From positions 5,035,001 through 5,099,000 of the forward strand of contig CP031740.1 of NCBI GenBank assembly GCA_022701275.1: DNA of 64,000 nucleotides, given 5' to 3'. The stretch's first letter is position 1; each line of letters begins with the position of its first letter. A model generated the notes under the pieces. That model was not told the DNA's origin, searched no databases, and saw nothing but the letters and a program-made list of their open reading frames with translations. The position numbers and the translations under genes are program-made. Of the stretch, positions 17,609 to 26,571 are shown piece after piece. The stretch is from Microcoleus vaginatus PCC 9802 (GTDB lineage: Bacteria > Cyanobacteriota > Cyanobacteriia > Cyanobacteriales > Microcoleaceae).

Positions 17609-18784
17609 AGTACGTCGGCGCGAAAAAACCTAACTATGTTAAAATAAGTAAACACAGAGAATACATCTACTAAGGTAACTCAATATATGGGCGCTAGATT
17701 AAGAGTATTTCTTACTCAAAAGCAAGACAAAACCCTATTAGAACTGAGAACTGCGGATGTACCACAAAAAGTAAAAGATCGAGCAGAAGTAATTAGATTA
17801 AATGCACATGGCTGGTACGTTGAAAAAATAGCTGCTCATTTTAATTGGACTTCACAAACAGTGAGAGAGGTTTTACATAAATGGCAGAAGCTAGGTATGG
17901 AAGGGATGCAGGGAATTAGCAGGTCGAGGGGGAAAACCCAAGTGGAAAGAAGAAGACATAGAGTTTTTAACAGAATGTCTCAAAAATGAACCACGTACAT
18001 ACAACAGTGTTCAATTAGCTCAGAAATTAGAAAAAGAGCGTTCTATCAAATTAAGTCCCGACCGATTAAGACGAATACTAAAAAAAAAGGGTTTATTTGG
18101 AAACGAGCCAGAAAAAGTCATAAAGGAAAACAAGAAGTTGCAGTACGCCAAATCAAACTCTTCAGACCTAGATATGTTGGAATGGGGGGCTGCTGCGGGA
18201 GAAATTGACTTAAAATATTTGGATGAATCAGGGTTTTGAGCTCCCAAGCGAACCTAGTTACACTTATTACAAACGAGGTGAGCAAAAACGGCTCGAACAA
18301 ACCAAGAGGCGTGGTCGTAGATTAAGTATTGTAGGGCTTTTTCAACATGAAATCAGCTTTGTTTACGGTTTGGTAATTGGGGGTGTTGATCGAAAAGCTT
18401 ATATCAAAATGATGGAGTCAGAAGCCCAGTCAGCGTCTCAGAGCAAGCGAATTAGAGTAATAGTACAGGATAATGGTCCCATACATCGATGTCATGAAGT
18501 CCAACAATTATGGTCGAAATGGGAAAGCGAGGGTTTATATATCTTATTTTTACCGAAATATTGCTCAGAAATGAATCCCATAGAATTGGAGTGGCAACAT
18601 CTCAAAAAAGATGAGCTAGCAGGACAAATGTTTGAGGATGAATTAGAGCTGGCTTATGCCGTAATTAATGGGGTAGAAGCTAGAGGAAAAAAAGGAAACT
18701 ACGCTACAAAACGCCTTAAATTTAGCTCTGAGCGCCCTACTTAATATTTTGTTACCTACTTGTAAATTTCCCCACCGACTTACT
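17609..18784 (+). mobile_element. IS630-family element type B, copy 2 (nested in element D)
   Basis: A 1176-bp element beginning AGTACGTCGGCGCG with TA at 17607-17608, and ending 18784 before TA 18785-18786. Same family as 4795-5967, inverted. Its insertion splits the D-type transposase inside the sequence TGAGLSKII. Confidence 0.85.
17687..18744 (+). pseudogene. IS630-family transposase (type B), multiply frameshifted
   Basis: The same protein as at 4844-5889. The first frame (17687-17989) holds the HTH region and breaks after KLGMEGM. A second (GKPKWKEEDIEFLTECLKN to LDESGF) reads through the A9-GGG run. The third (18223-18744) holds VIVQDNGPIHR and MNPIELEWQHLK. At least two indels are private to this copy. 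Inactive. Confidence 0.85.
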
Positions 18785-18899
18785 TAGTCCGGCTCCGGTT
18801 TGTAAGGCAAACTTTTCTAATACTAGGCTCAGCCATTCACAGTTGACTCTCGGCTTGGGATAAACCATTCGGTTTTCCCGGTGGGAGGATTCACAAATC

Positions 18900-20064
18900 G
18901 GGTGCATCTCACTATTGCAAATCTCTGAAAAAAGGGCGAAAATAAAAAAGCTAGTAAAACTGTGAAAAAAAATGACACCCGAAGACCAAAAGCGCCTAAA
19001 AGCACACTTAAAAGAGGTAGCATCCATTCTTTACAGAAATACAGATTCAACCGAACTGTCCAATTTTGAAAGTATCGAAAAATCTCTGCGTCAAAAAATA
19101 TTATCAGAAGTGGGACCAGAATTAGGTAGCTTTTTTTTTCAACAGCATCAGGAATTAAAACAGGAAGAACGCGAACAGTAAAATCTGTAGTTGGGTCGCT
19201 CAGGATTACAAATAATCAGGCGGAATATTTCGGGTTAAAACCTTATAGTCAACTCAGTCCCATGATGGAAAAGTGTGCTCTGATAATTAGAAATAATGAG
19301 TCTTATCAAAAAGGAGAAAAAGATTTAGAAACATTCACAGGAATCCCAGTGTCTCATAGTACATTACACAGATTAGTAAAGAACCAAGAATTTGAAGGAC
19401 CTACATCTAAACAAGGAGTACAGGAAATTACCTTAGATGGAGGTAAAGTCAGACTACGCAATGGAAACAAGGGTGAGCCATGTTATTGGAAAGATTATAA
19501 AACCCTGTGTTTAGATAATGTTTATTGCGGAGCCTTCTTTCAAAATAATCAAGACTTAATTGATTGGAGTAATAGCCAAAAACTGCTACATCTTATGTAT
19601 TGTATAGGGGATGGTCATCCCGAAATTTGGAACTTATTTCAAGAAATTGGAGTGACTGAACCAAGACAAGAAATCTTAGATTGGTATCATCTGACAGAAA
19701 ATTTGTACAAAGCAGGGAGTTCATTGAAACGATTACAACAAGCCGAAACTCTGTTATGGTCCGGTCAAGTTAATGAAGTTATCAATTTATTTAAATAGTT
19801 GAAAAGAAAAGGATTTAAAACCTTTTGCAATTATTTAGACTTCCATCGCAACCGAATAGTTAACTACCGATACTATAAAGAATAATCTTTAACTTCTATC
19901 GGTTCTGGAACAGTGGAATCCACGATTAAACGAATTGGACTAAGAGTGAAACTATCGGGAGCGCAGTGGAATATCGAGAGTGTTTCCTCTATCCTTTCTC
20001 TGCGCTGTGCTTATCTCAATGGTCAACTTTCCGCTTGATGTATTTGCAAAAGTGGGATGCACCC
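18900..20064 (+). mobile_element. ISKra4-like insertion sequence, copy 2 (nested in element D)
   Basis: A 1165-bp element with the same ends as 3568-4744 (GGGTGCATCTCACT at 18900; inverted end 20043-20064). A perfect 8-bp duplication CACAAATC flanks it at 18892-18899 and 20065-20072. Its target is the D-type IS630 transposase, whose frame (YLYGFVNPPTG) is restored on removal. Confidence 0.92.
18972..20038 (+). pseudogene. ISKra4-family transposase, broken
   Basis: An N-terminal frame 18972-19181 (MTPEDQKRLKAHLKEV) ends at the same relative place as in copy 1. The main frame then runs from about 19199 (LRITNNQAEYFGLK) to TAG 19796-19798, where copy 1 has an Asp codon. The C-terminal remnants (STVESTIKRIGLRVKLSGAQWNIES-like) follow in other frames to about 20038. 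The central domain is better preserved than in copy 1. Confidence 0.8.
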
Positions 20065-20944
20065 CACAAATCCGTAAAGATACACCCATTCATAGCGATG
20101 ACAAACAACGGCCGATGGTCTTTCTCCAATTGGGGCCCATACTTTACGGAGAATTGGTTTGAGTCCTACTCTATGTTCATCGAAGGACCAGACCTCTATT
20201 TGCTGTGAAGGAAACTCTTTTTGTAGTTCCGTCACTCGGTTTGACAGTTTTTTTTAAATGCTTCTTGCTCAATTTTATCCCCGTTCTTATGTCGAGGTCG
20301 AGGTCTTTGAGGTGAGTAACCGCACTTTTTTAAGTATTCCCAACCCCTTTGTTTGCCGACTTGTTCTCTCCCGATTTTTTTGGCAATCCATAATGCGACC
20401 TTTGGTCTAGTCCACAGACCTCGATCGTCCGATTCTCCTGCTAAACTTAAACGCAGTTCTTCTAATTGAAGAGTGTTGAGCAAGGCATGGGTGGGGCGTT
20501 TCTTTGGAGGTTGCTTTTTGAGATGAATCGCTGTCTCTCCTTGCTGGTTATAGCTTTTAACTATTGCTCGCGCATAATCATAATTAATCCCAAGGACTGC
20601 GGCTGCTTCTTTAATGGTTTTTGAGAGCGCAATTAACCAGAGTAAGTGCCAGCGACGCGCTTCGATCGGGTTGGTTGCCGAACGGTAACGCTCCTTGAGT
20701 TCTGCGGCGCTCAAGTAAGGTTCCAGATGTGCTATTCTGGTCATCTTTTTGTTTGAACTATTAACTCATGAAGACTATTGTAGTTATTTTTGCTATCAAT
20801 TTTCATGAGCCGATCGTCCGCAGAGCATTCGAGTCCCCGCAGAGCATTCGAGCGCCCGCTTGCCATAAACACATAGAGGGCAAGCGGGCGCCCCTGGCCC
20901 TCAATCGCCATCATAACGGGGGTAACTAACCCGGATTTGGTATA

Positions 20945-21148
20945 AGTTCATCTTGCCCCGATACAATGGCGAGAGCTTTTACTCCTCCCTGCGCTGCTAA
21001 AGCAAAGGCGAACGCTGCCCCTTGAGAGAAACCAACGGCGAGAACATTATCGAGATTTTGGATCCCAAGAAACTCTCGCATATCATCCACCCAAGAAGAC
21101 AGGGTTTTATTTGGATGAGGGTCAGACAAACCCAAACCAGGTGGGTTG
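20945..21148 (-). pseudogene. Alpha/beta-hydrolase internal fragment
   Basis: Reads PPGLGLSDPHPNKTLSSWVDDMREFLGI, then VLAVGFSQGAAFAFALAA with the nucleophile elbow GFSQG, ending VSGQDEL. The 5' side is cut by the IS4-family element at 21149 and the 3' side by the IS630-D element. Only about 65 residues of a roughly 280-residue enzyme remain. Not the same protein as the PEP-CTERM hydrolase at 8524. Confidence 0.7.
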
Positions 21149-22474
21149 AGGGGGCGACAACGATCCTAAAGCGGTTGCTGGATAAGCTTTATGGCTCTCA
21201 ATCCCCTCTGATAAAATGATTTCTTATTGCGAACCAAACCTATCATAGACTCTACCCACTCCTGGCAATACTCAAAGGCAATTAGCCAATTTTCGCCATA
21301 TAAACCTATCCAAAAATTGCTATGTCTTCTTCTTGTTCTACCTGTCTCTTGGGGACGACACACATATTTTTCTTGTCTCTGAAGCCGAGTTCTTTTTCCT
21401 TGTAACCATGCCGAAGTCATCGCCAAAGCTATTACAATCATTAAAGCAATTAATCTATCCGGTGATGCTTGGCAACCTTCTTTCGTTATATCCTCCGGTT
21501 TTGCAGTCTTTAAACATTGCTTCTATGCCATAACGTTGACCGTAATTTTTAATCGCATTTTTCAAATCTGGGAGATTAGTTAATAGATACTAAGGTTCAT
21601 CTTCTTGCTTACCTTTATATTTTCTTTTCCAGGCAGCTACTAAGTTAAAGCGAGAGAAACCTTTGGTTTGAGTTAAATTAATCTGAGGATAGAAGAGATG
21701 ACTACCGGGTTGAAATGGAATAGTATTTAGTGCTTGAAATGGCTGTCTTTTTTCTCGAAAACTCGTATTACCTTTTTGGCGAAGCACAAAGCTAAGATGC
21801 TGACTGTGTAACCCGAAGTGCTAACTCTATACTATGAAACTCACGGTCGCCAATAATCACTAATTTATATTTTTTTAACAGCCAAATTACCGGACGTAAT
21901 ACTTGCTGCTGTTCAGCTAAATTAGAAGCCCCTTGTTATCTAACAGTGTCCAGAATATCGGGAAAGCTCTTTTTTGATAAATCGCACTTACCATTAAAAC
22001 ATTATACTCTTTCCATTGGGTTCTATCCAATGCAATGATTAATTTACTCCCAGCTTTGAGCTGACAGGATATCACCTGTTTCACTATCGGGAACCACAGC
22101 ACCAGTATGCTGAGTGCTTTAATCTGTAAAAATCGTTGTATGTGACGCCGGCGACTACTTTGTAATATGGGTAATTGGAGGGTGGCAGCTAATCGTTCTA
22201 TTCTAACTTGTTTTTGAGACTGTAACAACCACACTAGCATTTGAAGGGTAAGTAATTGTGCACGAGTCAGATATTTTTCGAGAATCTCATGATAGAATAA
22301 GGGCAACATATTATTGTTTGGGTCTTGTGGTATTAGCAGGACCCTTCTTTTTTATCACAACTGGGTATTCTTTTCCCTCGATAGATTATTTTGTCAATAA
22401 GCAGAAATTTTTGTGACGGGTCGATCGGGCGAAAAGTTTTGCCTGTAATAGTTTGGGGGCACTTGTCGCCCCCT
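21149..22474 (-). mobile_element. IS4-family element, copy 2
   Basis: The ends share AGGGGGCGACAA (21149-21160) and its reverse complement (22463-22474). No target duplication is visible, and the flanks belong to different broken genes (a hydrolase to the left, an IS630 N-terminus to the right). The element may therefore have been rearranged after insertion, or have arrived by recombination. Confidence 0.62.
21166..22309 (-). pseudogene. IS4-family transposase, degenerate
   Basis: The N-terminal part (22309-21917) reads MLPLFYHEILEKYLTRAQL, then KLIIALDRTQWKEYNVLMV with the first catalytic Asp. A middle part (21787-21590) holds GFSRFNLVAAWKRKYKGK. A C-terminal part (to 21166) holds the NFWIGLYGENWLIAFEYC tail. 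Several frameshifts and stops separate them; the E-containing signature lies near 21500 in shadow frames. Inactive. Confidence 0.75.
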
Positions 22475-22540
22475 GAAGCCATCAAGCTTGATTGCTTGGA
22501 TCACTTTTTGACGGAGGTCGTAACTGTAGGGTTTGGGCAT
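22475..22540 (-). pseudogene. IS630-family transposase N-terminal scrap
   Basis: From ATG 22540: MPKPYSYDLRQKVIQAIKLD, the start of the helix-turn-helix domain of another IS630-type transposase, cut after 21-22 codons by the end of the IS4 element at 22474. Too short for database-style certainty, but the opening motif is characteristic. Confidence 0.6.
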
Positions 22541-22597
22541 GGGTTTCGCTCCGGCACAGCCGGAGCAAGATTAAGGGATTCTTCCAGTATAGGGCTT

Positions 22598-23387
22598 AAC
22601 CGCCTTGGCGGTTGCTATAATAGGCAGAGTTTTATACTTTAACTAATAAATGACTAATCGAATTGATATGGCCCAAATCAAGAGAGACTTAGAGTAACAA
22701 AAAGTTTTTCTATGTGTGATAAATAATGCCTAAGTCTTGTATTTTCTCCTTCAACGCGGGTCATATAAGTTTTACTAACAATGTGGTCACTCTCGTCAAT
22801 AAACTGGGGATAAACCACGTAACCATCCGTAGCATAAAAAAAACATTTCCACCCTTTAATAATTTTCCATAAGGGCTTAAATGTTTCTGCGGATCTGTCA
22901 CCTATAGTCCCGGCTAAAATTCCCGCAAACCCTTTATTCACTGCCGTCGCTCGCCAAATTTTGTTTTTTTTATTGCCCACAAATGTTTGCAATTCATCTA
23001 TTTGTGCCACTGCGGGAATCTCGTCATAATTTGGCTGTTCAGACAAACTTAACCCAGCCAATTTAACCCAATTAATAACAGTGTTATGACTAACACCAGT
23101 TAGTCTTTCTATCCGACGAAAACCATTCCCTTCAAGGTAAAGATGCAGGCAATATTTTTTGACAGAATCGGGATAGCCTAGGGGCGAGTAGCTATCAATA
23201 AACTGGCGGCGACAGTTTTTACAAAGATAATTTTGTTTACCTCTTTTCTGACCATTTTTCTTAAGATTACTAGATTGACATTCAGGACACATCATAGCTG
23301 AATTTTCTTTGACTGTTAGCGCTCAGCATACCACAACTGTGCAACGCCAAAACGTTCCCGACTATTGTCTTAACCGCCAAGGCGGTT
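22598..23387 (-). mobile_element. IS1-family element, near complete
   Basis: About 790 bp, a normal IS1 length. It lies between AACCGCCTTGGCGGTT (22598-22613) and its exact reverse complement (23372-23387). Because these 16-mers are themselves nearly palindromic they could be flanking repeats rather than the true ends. No clear target duplication was seen. Confidence 0.6.
22678..23295 (-). pseudogene. IS1-family transposase, frameshifted near its C-terminus
   Basis: 205 aa from ATG 23295: an N-terminal zinc finger (CPECQSSNLKKNG, CKNCRRQF), an HTH (GFRRIERLTGVSHNTVINWVK), and a catalytic region with AQIDELQTFVG (Asp), YATDGYVVYPQF (Asp) and TRVEGENTRLRHYL (Glu). After RHYLSHIEK the frame shifts; the expected KTFCYSKSLLIWAISIRL continues one base out, consistent with loss of one A in GAAAAAC, and then a stop. 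All DDE residues precede the lesion, so partial function is conceivable but unlikely. Confidence 0.85.
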
Positions 23388-23420
23388 CGCGGTTCCTATA
23401 AATGTTGATTTTTGAGTGTC

Positions 23421-23732
23421 TTAAAGCCAATCTTCTTGATCGCTTTTTTGCTTTCTATAAACCTCACCTTTGGCGTGAATTTTACGGGTTTGTTCGTAAA
23501 GACTTTCTTCGGTATAATGCCATTTTTGCAGGACTTTTTTTAAGTCTGCTTGGATATCTCTAGCGCCGGGAAAGCCTCGGTAGCGAATTATTAATCTTGC
23601 TAATTCTGATAAATTGTAGTCGTTTGCTTCGGAGGCTAATAAAGTATTGACACTGGCTCGATCGCGCTTGTATTGCGGATGCTGCTGATCTTGAGTTTTT
23701 TCTACTGAATCCATACTATTTATGTTTCCCAA
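23421..23732 (-). CDS. DUF3288 family protein
   Basis: 103 aa, a soluble small protein found across cyanobacteria. Key features: QHPQYKRDRASVNTLLASEANDYNLSELARLIIRYRGFPGARDIQ in the middle, and IHAKGEVYRKQ near the end. Length fits the family. Function unknown. It lies downstream of the unknown 302-aa gene on the same strand, with a perfect hairpin between them (23748-23780), and may have its own promoter. Confidence 0.88.
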   Translation of the reverse strand: MGNINSMDSVEKTQDQQHPQYKRDRASVNTLLASEANDYNLSELARLIIRYRGFPGARDIQADLKKVLQKWHYTEESLYEQTRKIHAKGEVYRKQKSDQEDWL

Positions 23733-23747
23733 TCATTTAGAATACCG

Positions 23748-23780
23748 AGATACCCGACTTCTTCAAGAAGTCAGGTATCT
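23748..23780. repeat. Palindromic cyanobacterial repeat
   Basis: AGATACC-c-GACTTCTT is followed, after one base, by AAGAAGTC-a-GGTATCT, an almost perfect 33-nt hairpin. Near-identical palindromes (CGACTTCTTGAAGAAGTCGG) are scattered in filamentous cyanobacterial genomes. It could terminate transcription from the gene on the right, but there is no T tract. Confidence 0.7.
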
Positions 23781-23813
23781 AATTAGACGTAGGACACGGT
23801 TGGGCCTAAGCCC

Positions 23814-24722
23814 CTACTGCACTTCTTCAGTCAGCCCCAGAAATTTTTGTGTTTGTTGAGTAATACCAAATACCCGATCGCCATGACAAAAGATTTCCCA
23901 GGCGCGAATTCCCATAAAACCAATACCTGCAACCGCCAAGGGCATCGCTGCGGCACCTAAAAGCGCAGCAATGGGGGGAAATATCATGCACAGTGTTAAC
24001 AGAATGCCAGTAATAACACCGCCAGCAATGCCAGCTTTGGCGGTGGCGGTGGCGACTTGTTCCACTAACTCTGACTGGGTAATTTTCCCTTCAACGCACA
24101 ATAGCGAGTTTTCTAAGATAGAAAATATTAACTCAATTACTGCTGCGGCGATCGCCCCTTTCATTGCAGCCCCAACAATTTCAGCAACTGCTGCTTTAAA
24201 CGCTGCATCCGCTAAAACTTGCTTAGCGACTGCTAATTCTGCGGCAGTCATGTCTGCACCACCACGAGCACGATTCACCCAAAAATATTCAAAAATCCCG
24301 TTAGCAGCTTCGCTTCCGCCTCCATTGACGTGTGCTTGGATGTGACTCCAATCTTTATCTTGACAGAAGTTGCGAATTGCTTCTGGGCCTTGTGCACGAA
24401 TTTGGGCGGGTATGGATTCAAATACTTTTGCTGCTTCTTGAACATTTCGCATTCCGTCACGCACCCCTGCCCTAGCAAATTTGGATTGCAGATTTGTTGG
24501 CAGGTTCTCAAAACGGATGTTATGTGCTATTTTAAAAGCTTCTTGAGTGGCGATCGCCCCGGCACTAACCATTGAACTTGGCGCTGATTGTACCCACCCC
24601 GTTAATATAGTTGCACTTTCCTCAAATTTTGCATCGATTTGGTTGCCTAAGTTTTGGATCTCGGCAACACTTTTTTGTACTTTAGCCGTTAGGAATTCGA
24701 GCGGATTATGGTTAATATCCAT
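23814..24722 (-). CDS. Unknown Ala/Gly-rich protein with C-terminal hydrophobic segments
   Basis: 302 aa; I do not recognise the family. The N-terminal ~150 residues are soluble and helical (EIQNLGNQIDAKFEES, RDGMRNVQEAAKVFESIPAQ). From about 170 the protein turns Ala/Gly-rich and hydrophobic: AAMKGAIAAAVIELIFSI, then GGVITGILLTLCMIFPPIAALLG and AMPLAVAGIGFMGIRAW. These look like two or three membrane segments with glycine-zipper spacing, as in pore-forming or membrane-inserting proteins. No signal peptide. It follows a TPR gene by 55 nt on the same strand, which suggests co-transcription. Confidence 0.75.
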   Translation of the reverse strand: MDINHNPLEFLTAKVQKSVAEIQNLGNQIDAKFEESATILTGWVQSAPSSMVSAGAIATQEAFKIAHNIRFENLPTNLQSKFARAGVRDGMRNVQEAAKVFESIPAQIRAQGPEAIRNFCQDKDWSHIQAHVNGGGSEAANGIFEYFWVNRARGGADMTAAELAVAKQVLADAAFKAAVAEIVGAAMKGAIAAAVIELIFSILENSLLCVEGKITQSELVEQVATATAKAGIAGGVITGILLTLCMIFPPIAALLGAAAMPLAVAGIGFMGIRAWEIFCHGDRVFGITQQTQKFLGLTEEVQ

Positions 24723-24777
24723 GTTGCTCCAGCTTGCATCGTTAATGATTGAATTATTTTGACTATAACATTCCTCT

Positions 24778-25347
24778 TCAGTAAGTGTTATTGTTTACTG
24801 AATTGCTTCTAGCTTCTAACTCCGGCTGTAAATTTAGAGCTTTTTTTTGATAAAATAAACCTTCATTAATTCGCCCTTCCTCTTCCAAACTTTTGCCTAA
24901 ATTCCAATAAGCGACGGCTAAATCTGGTTGAAGAGCAATAGATTTTTGATAGTAAGTTATGGCCTCATCGAGCTGGCCTTGTTTGTAAAACATACTGCCC
25001 AAGTTAACATAGGCTTCGACAAAATTAGGATCAAATTCTATCGCCTTGGAGTAGGCGCGAATGGCCGCGCCTATTTTGCCTTGGGCTTGCAGGATATTGC
25101 CTAGAGTTTTGTAGGCGGCGGGGAAATTCGGTTGCTGGCGAAGTGCTTGGTAACATGAGGCGATCGCCTCTACATATTTCTGTTGCGTATAATAAATTTC
25201 AGCTATCTTGTTGAGTGCGATCGCACTATCCGCTTGAATGGCTAGTAATTTTTGATAGTAAGCGATCGCATCCTCAAGTTTTCCTGATTTCTGGAGGCTC
25301 TCGCCCGTTGACAAATACTGCTCTGCTAACTCGGAATTTACGGTCAT
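24778..25347 (-). CDS. TPR-repeat protein
   Basis: About 189 aa from ATG 25347 (an upstream in-frame start at 25398 would add 17 residues). It consists of five tandem tetratricopeptide repeats, each near 34 residues with the usual A.A..LG....Y pattern (for example AYKTLGNILQAQGKIGAAIRAY and AYVNLGSMFYKQGQLDEAITYY). TPRs are protein-interaction scaffolds. In cyanobacteria such domains are often fused to glycosyltransferases or sulfotransferases, but here the protein ends shortly after the last repeat. Partner unknown; the gene downstream is the best candidate. Confidence 0.85.
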   Translation of the reverse strand: MTVNSELAEQYLSTGESLQKSGKLEDAIAYYQKLLAIQADSAIALNKIAEIYYTQQKYVEAIASCYQALRQQPNFPAAYKTLGNILQAQGKIGAAIRAYSKAIEFDPNFVEAYVNLGSMFYKQGQLDEAITYYQKSIALQPDLAVAYWNLGKSLEEEGRINEGLFYQKKALNLQPELEARSNSVNNNTY

Positions 25348-25519
25348 AGATTTTACTTTAACAGCCGACACTACTTTACCACAACTGTTAGTTAGCAACC
25401 GCGATTTCTAGGAATATTCTGACTATTTTAGATCTTAAATTTGTTTCTGTACCAGAATGCGGAAAAAAATAGTATGATTATTTTGAACCAGCATCAACGC
25501 TAATTGCAGAGGATATCTC

Positions 25520-26262
25520 ATGCCATCACTAGCAGGAAAAGTGGCAATTGTGACTGGTGCATCGCGAGGAATTGGACGCGCGATCGCCCTGCGATTATCC
25601 CAAGAAGGCGCATCAGTGGTCATCAACTACGCCAGAGGCGCAGAACAGGCCAAAGATGTTGTGTCAGCGATTGAAGCAGCAGGCGGCAAAGCATGAGCCG
25701 CGCAAGCCGATGTCAGCAAAACCGAAGAAATTCGCGATTTGTTCGATCGCACTCTGGAAACCTATTCACAAGTCGATATTTTAGTCAATAATGCAGGAGT
25801 AATTCTTTACAAACCTGTAGGGGAAGTTACCGAAGCAGAGTTTGATAATCTGTTTGCAATTAACGTCAAAGGCAGGTTTTTTGCTGGTCAAGAAGCTGCT
25901 AAACGCATGGCGGAGGGAGGAAGAATTGTTAATTTTTCCAGTTCGACAACGCCGATAATGATGCCCGCTTACGGGGCTTACGTGGCGACAAAAGGTGCGG
26001 TAGAACAGCTAACTCGATCGCTGCTGGCTAAGGAATTGGCCATCGCCAAATTACAGTCAATGTCATTTCTCCGGGCCCAACAGATACAGAACTCTTCACT
26101 GTTGGCAAAACCGCTGAACAAATACAAAGATTTACTCAAATGGCTGCTTTGGGAAGACTTGGAAAAGTTGAAGATATTGCCGATGTGACGGCTTTTTTGT
26201 ACAGCGAACAAGCCCGCTGGATTACTGGACAAAATATCCGCGTTAACGGCGGCATTGCCTAA
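25520..26262 (+). pseudogene. Short-chain dehydrogenase/reductase, broken
   Basis: From ATG 25520: the NAD(P)-binding TGASRGIGRAIA, later NNAGVI, the catalytic region SSTTPIM...YGAYVATKGA (YxxxK), and the SDR C-terminus ITGQNIRVNGGIA ending at 26262. A TGA at 25694-25696 interrupts KA*AAQADVS, and a frameshift near 26042 (KELA/QITVNVISPGPTDTELF) breaks the second half. The catalytic Tyr and Lys codons survive. A former FabG/glucose-dehydrogenase-like enzyme; two lesions make function unlikely unless they are sequencing errors. Confidence 0.85.
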
Positions 26263-26499
26263 AGATATACTTCAGTCAGCTTGCAGTGGACTTCGTTTGT
26301 ATAGCAGCAATGTCAAGAGACTGTTGGTTAATCAACCAGGGGTTTCACCACTTATCCCTAAAAATGGTAGATCTGGAGTAAATGTCTAATTGACCATATA
26401 GCTGTTAATTACCAAGAGCGAACGCAAATGCTGCGTTCCCGAGGTGGGGGGTAACACCCCCGGCGAAATCGCCAACAGTCTCTTTCAATCGCCGAGTTT
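26263..26499. other. Intergenic, no gene recognised
   Basis: About 240 bp between the dead SDR gene and the convergent kinase-like gene. It contains short palindromic stretches (for example CCGAGGTGGGGGGTAACACCCCCGGC) but no open frame of interest. Confidence 0.4.
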
Positions 26500-26541
26500 A
26501 AGAATCCTCAACCAAAATCTTTGATTTGGCTGGGGATTCTT
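26500..26541 (-). terminator. Hairpin downstream of the kinase/WD40 gene
   Basis: AAGAATCC (26500-26507) pairs with GGATTCTT (26534-26541), extended inward by CAACCAAA/TTTGGCTG with one mismatch. It lies 30 nt past the stop of the minus-strand gene. No strong U tract, so a terminator role is only likely. Confidence 0.5.
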
Positions 26542-26571
26542 CAAATTTGATGGGGCGGACAATCAAACAAA

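Larger units (their letters stand above)
17306..20744 (-). pseudogene. IS630-family transposase (type D), split in three
   Basis: 5' part (20744-20073): the N-terminal HTH region (MTRIAHLEPYLSAAELKERY...), a run of eight A residues (minus strand, 20248-20255), then, in the -1 frame, VTELQKEFPSQQIEVWSFDEHRVGLKP with the first catalytic Asp. Middle part (18899-18787): FVNPPTGKTEWFIP, EWLSLVLEKFALQTGAGLS. 3' part (17606-17306): KIILLVMDRAGWHIS (second Asp), YLPAYSPELQPAERLW (Glu), and after another shift LTNYYWWP. Both junctions restore frame when the inserts are removed. The A run is a plausible programmed -1 slippery site. Confidence 0.85.
17082..20942 (-). mobile_element. IS630-family element type D, host of two nested insertions
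   Basis: The outer ends are inverted repeats reading TACCAAATCCGGGTTAG and TACCCCCGTTA (left from 17082; right ending 20942), flanked by TA at 17080-17081 and 20943-20944. Its transposase gene is split by an IS630-B copy (17609-18784) and an ISKra4-like copy (18900-20064). Removing both, with one copy of each target duplication, leaves about 1.5 kb. It was inserted in or beside an alpha/beta-hydrolase fragment (20945-21148). Confidence 0.82.

Noticed and set aside
22391-22642. 83-aa plus-strand open frame
   Set aside because: It spans the IS4 end, the IS630 scrap and an IS1 end on the other strand; it is a shadow.
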